Of a DNA stretch of 64,000 nt, positions 59,873 through 64,000 are shown in pieces. A model generated the notes under the pieces. It saw only the letters and a program-made list of their open reading frames with translations, did no database searches and was not told where the DNA came from. Position 1 is the first letter of the stretch. Each line of letters begins with the position of its first letter. Origin of the DNA: an uncultured Verrucomicrobiales bacterium (GTDB lineage: Bacteria > Verrucomicrobiota > Verrucomicrobiia > Verrucomicrobiales > Akkermansiaceae). A program made the position numbers and the translations under genes. The stretch spans positions 1-64,000 of the forward strand of contig CALCWC010000026.1 of assembly GCA_937905985.1 (NCBI GenBank), given 5' to 3'.

Positions 59873-62800
59873 TTATGCCTTCTTCTCAACGGGCACGGAC
59901 ACCAGGTGTGCCTTGCCCGCATTCTTGCGGGGCACAGCCACGAGCGTGGTTTCCACTTTGCCGATATCCAGGTTGAGCGCCTTTGCTACGGCTTTGCGGT
60001 AGGCCGACATTTGAGCGGCATACTCCCCGCGCAAAGTGTCATCATGAACATCCACATCATCACTTTGCATGGTGTTAGTCTTGTAGTCATAGATGTGGGC
60101 GCGGAGAGCTGTCTCACCGTCTTCCGCATATTCCACAACCAAGCGGTCAATCACCCCGGAGACCCACACCTCTTTGCCGTCCATGGTGTCGATGTAGTCG
60201 ATATCCTGCTCGTTGAACGCTTCCGTGCACGTGTTGGGGCGCCTAAAGATGGCTGCGATATCCGGATTCCGCAGGGCGGTACGCACTGCCTCGCCGGCTT
60301 CGGAATCATTTCCCGAAAACAGCTCGGCTGCGTTCGCATCCAGCCATTCCAGCTGCTCAAAGCAGGCATGCACAGCCGTGCCGTAGGTGCTGCTTTCCAG
60401 TGAGAACGCGCCATGCACCGGCCCAGCCTTGGCTTCCGGGGCGGCGGCTTGTTCCTGAGCAATGAGGGAGGGGCTCACCTTGCGACGACGAGAGGTCACC
60501 TGCTCTTTCAGCGGCATCGGCCCGTCGCCCCTGGCGGCGGGTTTGGGCTTGAATTCGTTGTGCTCGTACCACTTCGGGTCACCCCATTGCTCCGGCAGGT
60601 CGCAGAGGTACATCATGCCGGAGTAGGTGGTGTCCACGGCATCGTCGTTCACCATGATGTAGTTGGCGCACTTGGCGCGCGTGACGGCCACGTACAGGAC
60701 ATTGAGGGCTTCCGAGAGGACGCCGGCGGCCCAGCGGGAAAACATCTTGCAATAGGGGGAATTCTTATAGCCCAGGTCAACCACGCCGGGGTCCAGCAGA
60801 ATGCCGGTGGTGACAGCGCGGCCCTCGCAAACGGATTCGCTCTTGTAGAGCGTGCGCTGGTTCCCGCCCAGCATGGAGTTGCAGGCGTTCATGGGAAGGA
60901 ACACCACGTCATACTCCGCGCCCTTGCTCTTGTGGTAGGTCATGACGTGCACGTAGCTCTTGGGCGGAACCATCTTCACCTCCAGGTTCTCGATGTAGAG
61001 GAGCCACTCGTCCAGGTCTCCGCCACTCACATCGAATGCACGCGCGGCGTTGATCCATTCCAGGAAGATGGCATCGTTATGGATGTCCGGCACGCCGTGC
61101 ACAACGCGCTGGATGACGGCGGCAATCCCCTGCTCCTCCAGCATGCGGCGCAGGGCGTGCCATTCCGAGCGGGATGATGCGCCGCTGCGCTTGAGCACCT
61201 GTAGGGGGGAAGCCTGAAGCAGCGAGCGGGAGTAATCGTTGCCGGGATGCTGCAGCCACTTGAAGAGGTGGAACAGCAGCTCTCCCAGGAATGAGGCCTG
61301 GCTCACCCGCACCTCGCCCATGGGCATCACGGGCACGTTTGAATTCTCGCAGAACCACTTGTAGACGGTCAGCACATCCGCATTGGTGCGCACCAGGATG
61401 GCGGCGGTGACCTGGCGCTCGCCGCCCGCAAAGTTGATGCCCGCCGGGCCCAGGTGCTCTGCAATGCGCGCGCACATGCGCTCCAGGATGGACGAGTCAT
61501 CCAAGGCGGCGACGGTCTCCTCCATCTGCTGCACGGGGTTCGCCTCCGGGTCCGGCTCCACATCTTTCTTGCTGAAATGTTCAATGGAGACGCAGCCCTT
61601 CAACCCGGCCACGCGCGGTGCAATGTCATGGTGGCGGAAGCGGTCGAAATCAAATCCGGGCAGCATGGGTTGCTGGGTGCGCTCCAATGCGGCGAACAGG
61701 GCGTTCACAAACCCCGTGCGCCCGCCCGCGGACACGGCTCCGGCGGCTTCCCCGTTCCACGTGCCCATGATGGTGTCCGCGCTGCGCTGGCTGACATTTT
61801 GCTCGGACTTCTTGAGCACGCTGTTCCACTCTGCGGAATTCTGCAAATGGGCAAACAGTTGCGGGGAGGCCCCGCGGAAGCCGTATATGCTCTGCTTCTC
61901 GTCACCCACCACAAAGAGACTGCGCCGGGCCTGCAGGTCTGTTGCCTCCAAAACATCGTCGCGCACCTGCTCCAGCAGGGGGCGCAGGGCATCCCACTGC
62001 GCGGGCGAGGTGTCCTGGAACTCGTCCAGCATCCAGTGGTCCGCGCGCGAATCCAGACGGTACGCAATGTTGTTCTCGTTCGTCAGGTCAAGCAGGCGCG
62101 GAACGGCGCGCGTGATGTCGTCGAACACCAGCTTGCCCGCCCCGCGGACATCCTCATCGTATATCTTGTCGAACTTTTCCATGAGCGCGCGCAGATTGCG
62201 CGTCTTGAGGATGGCTGGCAGCATGATGATGGTGTCGCGGGCTAGGATGGCCAAGTTGCGGAGCCCGTCCGCCTCCCTTGCGGCATCCAGGTCCACAAAC
62301 TTCTCCACGTCTTTCCTGTAGTTGGTGCGGGCAGTGCGTCTCCCGCGGCATTTTTCAATGAGGGCGCGGATTTTCTTCATCTCGGCCGGGGCGGCGGGAG
62401 GCAACGCCTCGATTTCAGTCTCGAAGCGCGCCACAGTGGCCTCGTCAATCCGCGGATCCGCCTGTTCCGCGGTTTCAACGAGCTCCAGCACCTTCCTGCG
62501 CAGCGGTTCAAGGCGCTTGTTGCATTCCTCATCTTTGTAGAGGAAATCCAGCATCTTGGCGCCGGCGGGCTGTTCCTTGCCGGCCAGGAAATTCTTGGTG
62601 ATGTTCCCGATACCATTGCGGGCATTGTAGTCGAGGGCGTTTCCCGCCTTGTCGAGCTTGGCCTCCAAATCCCTGTCCATTTGCTCCACGAGCCTACGCA
62701 GTTCCTGCTCCCTCCGGTCGATGGGGCATTGCTCCAGGCATTCCACCATGGCCGCGAGGTGCGGGAAGGCGGCGCAGTTTCCCCACGCCTCCGGGCTCAC

Positions 62801-63445
62801 ATCCTTGTACATGGAATAGAAGCGGTTGGTGTTCTTGAGCAGCACGTTCAGGGATCCCTTTTCCCGGCAGTTCAATTCCTCTGCATCATGCAGCAGTACC
62901 TTCAACGCCGCCACCTCATCCTCGTTGTCGCACAGCAGGAGCGATTTCAACGCGCGGCACTGCACCTTCACCAGCTCGGCGTCCGACATTTGGCGGATGG
63001 AGCTGTAGCCGAGTTCCAGGCTGTGGGAGGTGACGAGCCGATTGAAGAAGCTGTCGTTCGTGGAGAGCTGCAGCTTGGCCAGGCTGGCAACGACGCGCTT
63101 GAGCAAATCGCGGAAGAACGCGCTGGTGAAGGCATCCGCATTCTGCAGACGGGGGCAGAGCGGCACCATTTTGCCCTCTGCATCACCCAGGCAGGTGCGC
63201 CGGATGCGTTCCCGCAGCTCGGCCGCGCCGGTGTCGCTCTCGGCACCCTTGGCCAGGTCGTTGAGGATGCGTTCCTTGAATTCACCGGCGGCGTTGCGGG
63301 TGAAGGTGAGGGCGATGAGGTTTTCCGGCGGGTAGCCCAGGGCCAGGAGTGCAATAAAGCGGGATGAGAGCTGGTATGTCTTCCCCGTTCCGGCGGAAGC
63401 GGAGATGAGGTTGCTGGTAACGGGGAGCTGGTTGGAATTGTTCAT
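59873..63445 (-). CDS. UvrD/RecB-type helicase-nuclease (AddA-like)
   Basis: The 1190-residue protein has helicase superfamily I motifs: I ASAGTGKT at 16-23, Ia LTFTRNAAGEFKERI, II LDEFQDTSPAQWDAL, III VGDEKQSIYGFRGA, V/VI MTYHKSKGAEYDVVFLP and ALNVLYVAVTRAK. The C-terminus carries a PD-(D/E)xK nuclease (HIYDYKTN, with preceding DRLVVEY). It matches AddA/RecB-like subunits that process double-strand ends. The overlapping partial gene upstream (63458) is a nuclease of the AddB type, so the pair should form an AddAB-like complex. Both are on the minus strand with 12 bases between them. Confidence 0.93.
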   Translation of the reverse strand: MNNSNQLPVTSNLISASAGTGKTYQLSSRFIALLALGYPPENLIALTFTRNAAGEFKERILNDLAKGAESDTGAAELRERIRRTCLGDAEGKMVPLCPRLQNADAFTSAFFRDLLKRVVASLAKLQLSTNDSFFNRLVTSHSLELGYSSIRQMSDAELVKVQCRALKSLLLCDNEDEVAALKVLLHDAEELNCREKGSLNVLLKNTNRFYSMYKDVSPEAWGNCAAFPHLAAMVECLEQCPIDRREQELRRLVEQMDRDLEAKLDKAGNALDYNARNGIGNITKNFLAGKEQPAGAKMLDFLYKDEECNKRLEPLRRKVLELVETAEQADPRIDEATVARFETEIEALPPAAPAEMKKIRALIEKCRGRRTARTNYRKDVEKFVDLDAAREADGLRNLAILARDTIIMLPAILKTRNLRALMEKFDKIYDEDVRGAGKLVFDDITRAVPRLLDLTNENNIAYRLDSRADHWMLDEFQDTSPAQWDALRPLLEQVRDDVLEATDLQARRSLFVVGDEKQSIYGFRGASPQLFAHLQNSAEWNSVLKKSEQNVSQRSADTIMGTWNGEAAGAVSAGGRTGFVNALFAALERTQQPMLPGFDFDRFRHHDIAPRVAGLKGCVSIEHFSKKDVEPDPEANPVQQMEETVAALDDSSILERMCARIAEHLGPAGINFAGGERQVTAAILVRTNADVLTVYKWFCENSNVPVMPMGEVRVSQASFLGELLFHLFKWLQHPGNDYSRSLLQASPLQVLKRSGASSRSEWHALRRMLEEQGIAAVIQRVVHGVPDIHNDAIFLEWINAARAFDVSGGDLDEWLLYIENLEVKMVPPKSYVHVMTYHKSKGAEYDVVFLPMNACNSMLGGNQRTLYKSESVCEGRAVTTGILLDPGVVDLGYKNSPYCKMFSRWAAGVLSEALNVLYVAVTRAKCANYIMVNDDAVDTTYSGMMYLCDLPEQWGDPKWYEHNEFKPKPAARGDGPMPLKEQVTSRRRKVSPSLIAQEQAAAPEAKAGPVHGAFSLESSTYGTAVHACFEQLEWLDANAAELFSGNDSEAGEAVRTALRNPDIAAIFRRPNTCTEAFNEQDIDYIDTMDGKEVWVSGVIDRLVVEYAEDGETALRAHIYDYKTNTMQSDDVDVHDDTLRGEYAAQMSAYRKAVAKALNLDIGKVETTLVAVPRKNAGKAHLVSVPVEKKA

Positions 63446-63457
63446 GGGAAAGTGGAT

Positions 63458-64000
63458 TTAGAGGTTCCTGAGGTTGCCGAAAAGGTTGCGGGGGTCTTGG
63501 AGGTTGGCCATGGCGGAGAACGCGGAATAGCTGGTGCGGCCCAGGCTCTCCGCGGAGTACAGGCACAACCCGTCCTTCATGCAGAGCATGGCGCTCTTGG
63601 CCCATTGCATCACGTTCTCCCACGCGCCCGGCGCGGCAGACATCTCTGTCATCTCGCTGTACGCGGCGGGCCTGCCCGGTTTGCGCGGCATGTTGTAGTA
63701 CGCCACCGCCGGGAATTCGCTGCACTGCATGGTCTCTTTCAGCCAATGCGCGTACAGGGGCAGCTGGACGTCTGTCCAGCATCTGCCGCGCTCTTTCCAG
63801 ACAAGCAGTGGGAACCCTGGCATGAGTTCCTCGAAGTACTTTTCGTCCGCCATGGTGGACGTGTGCTTGCTCCACGGCTTGTACTCATGGGTCTTGTAGT
63901 CGATGATGCGCCAGGTGTACCCGCCCTCGCACGGTTTGCGGTCGATGCGGTCTGCCCGCATGTTGAGCTTGGCCACGGAGCCGTCCTGCAGGGGGATTTC
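63458..64000 (-). CDS. PD-(D/E)xK nuclease subunit, AddB-like (partial)
   Basis: The gene runs past the window end. The visible C-terminal part (about 180 residues) has ADRIDR, the nuclease motif IIDYKTHEY and the Q motif VQLPLYAHW. Upstream sequence EIPLQDGSVAKLNM continues the frame to base 64000. Its stop is 12 bases before the helicase-nuclease gene, so they form an operon. Its N-terminal helicase-like part is not visible, so the AddB assignment rests on the partner. Confidence 0.75.
   Translation of the reverse strand, partial: EIPLQDGSVAKLNMRADRIDRKPCEGGYTWRIIDYKTHEYKPWSKHTSTMADEKYFEELMPGFPLLVWKERGRCWTDVQLPLYAHWLKETMQCSEFPAVAYYNMPRKPGRPAAYSEMTEMSAAPGAWENVMQWAKSAMLCMKDGLCLYSAESLGRTSYSAFSAMANLQDPRNLFGNLRNL

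Overview
The window looks like a chromosomal stretch of a GC-rich Verrucomicrobiota bacterium, probably near Akkermansia. Four secreted proteins end in a PEP-CTERM-like sorting tail (VPEP, then LSLLALAGL, then an Arg/Lys cluster). The str operon runs rpsL-rpsG-fusA-rpsJ with no tuf, as I recall for chlamydial relatives. Isoprenoid, squalene-type and envelope genes are prominent. No phage, CRISPR or antibiotic-resistance locus was found. The placement is inferred from gene content only.

Layout. 1-7.3 kb: a membrane Ser/Thr kinase, a beta-barrel protein, hemL, rlmH and a secreted CBM9/glycosidase-like protein. 7.3-16.5 kb (mostly minus strand): a BASS transporter, purA, carA, small exported proteins, an AlkD-like repair protein, a membrane phosphoesterase and an MBOAT/SGNH O-acylation pair. 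16.7-26.3 kb (minus): the fused str-S10 ribosomal cluster, which ends at rplN and carries a secreted coiled-coil protein gene between rpsS and rplV. 27-33.7 kb: squalene/phytoene synthase, ruvA, a lipoprotein plus a hexapeptide-repeat protein, an outer membrane protein and aconitase. 33.7-38.5 kb: a substrate-binding protein overlapping a Cache-HAMP-PP2C phosphatase, a membrane protein and a lipoprotein. 38.5-43 kb: three PEP-CTERM-type proteins, one with an IdeS-like domain whose Cys is replaced by Ser. 43.5-54 kb: an MFS-acyltransferase fusion, mutS, a TPR coiled-coil protein, an EamA permease and proline racemase. 54.4-64 kb: a fourth PEP-CTERM protein, a polyprenyl synthase with an FAD dehydrogenase, two identical tRNA-Gln genes around a broken gene, and a RecB/AddA-type helicase-nuclease with its partner.

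Main surprises. CarA has lost all three glutaminase catalytic residues. A perfect palindrome recurs upstream of PEP-CTERM genes. Several good sigma-70-like promoters put the transcription start on the start codon, suggesting leaderless mRNAs. Long multi-hairpin elements of about 240-460 bp in two subfamilies fill most large gene-free gaps, often next to short AT-rich repeats.
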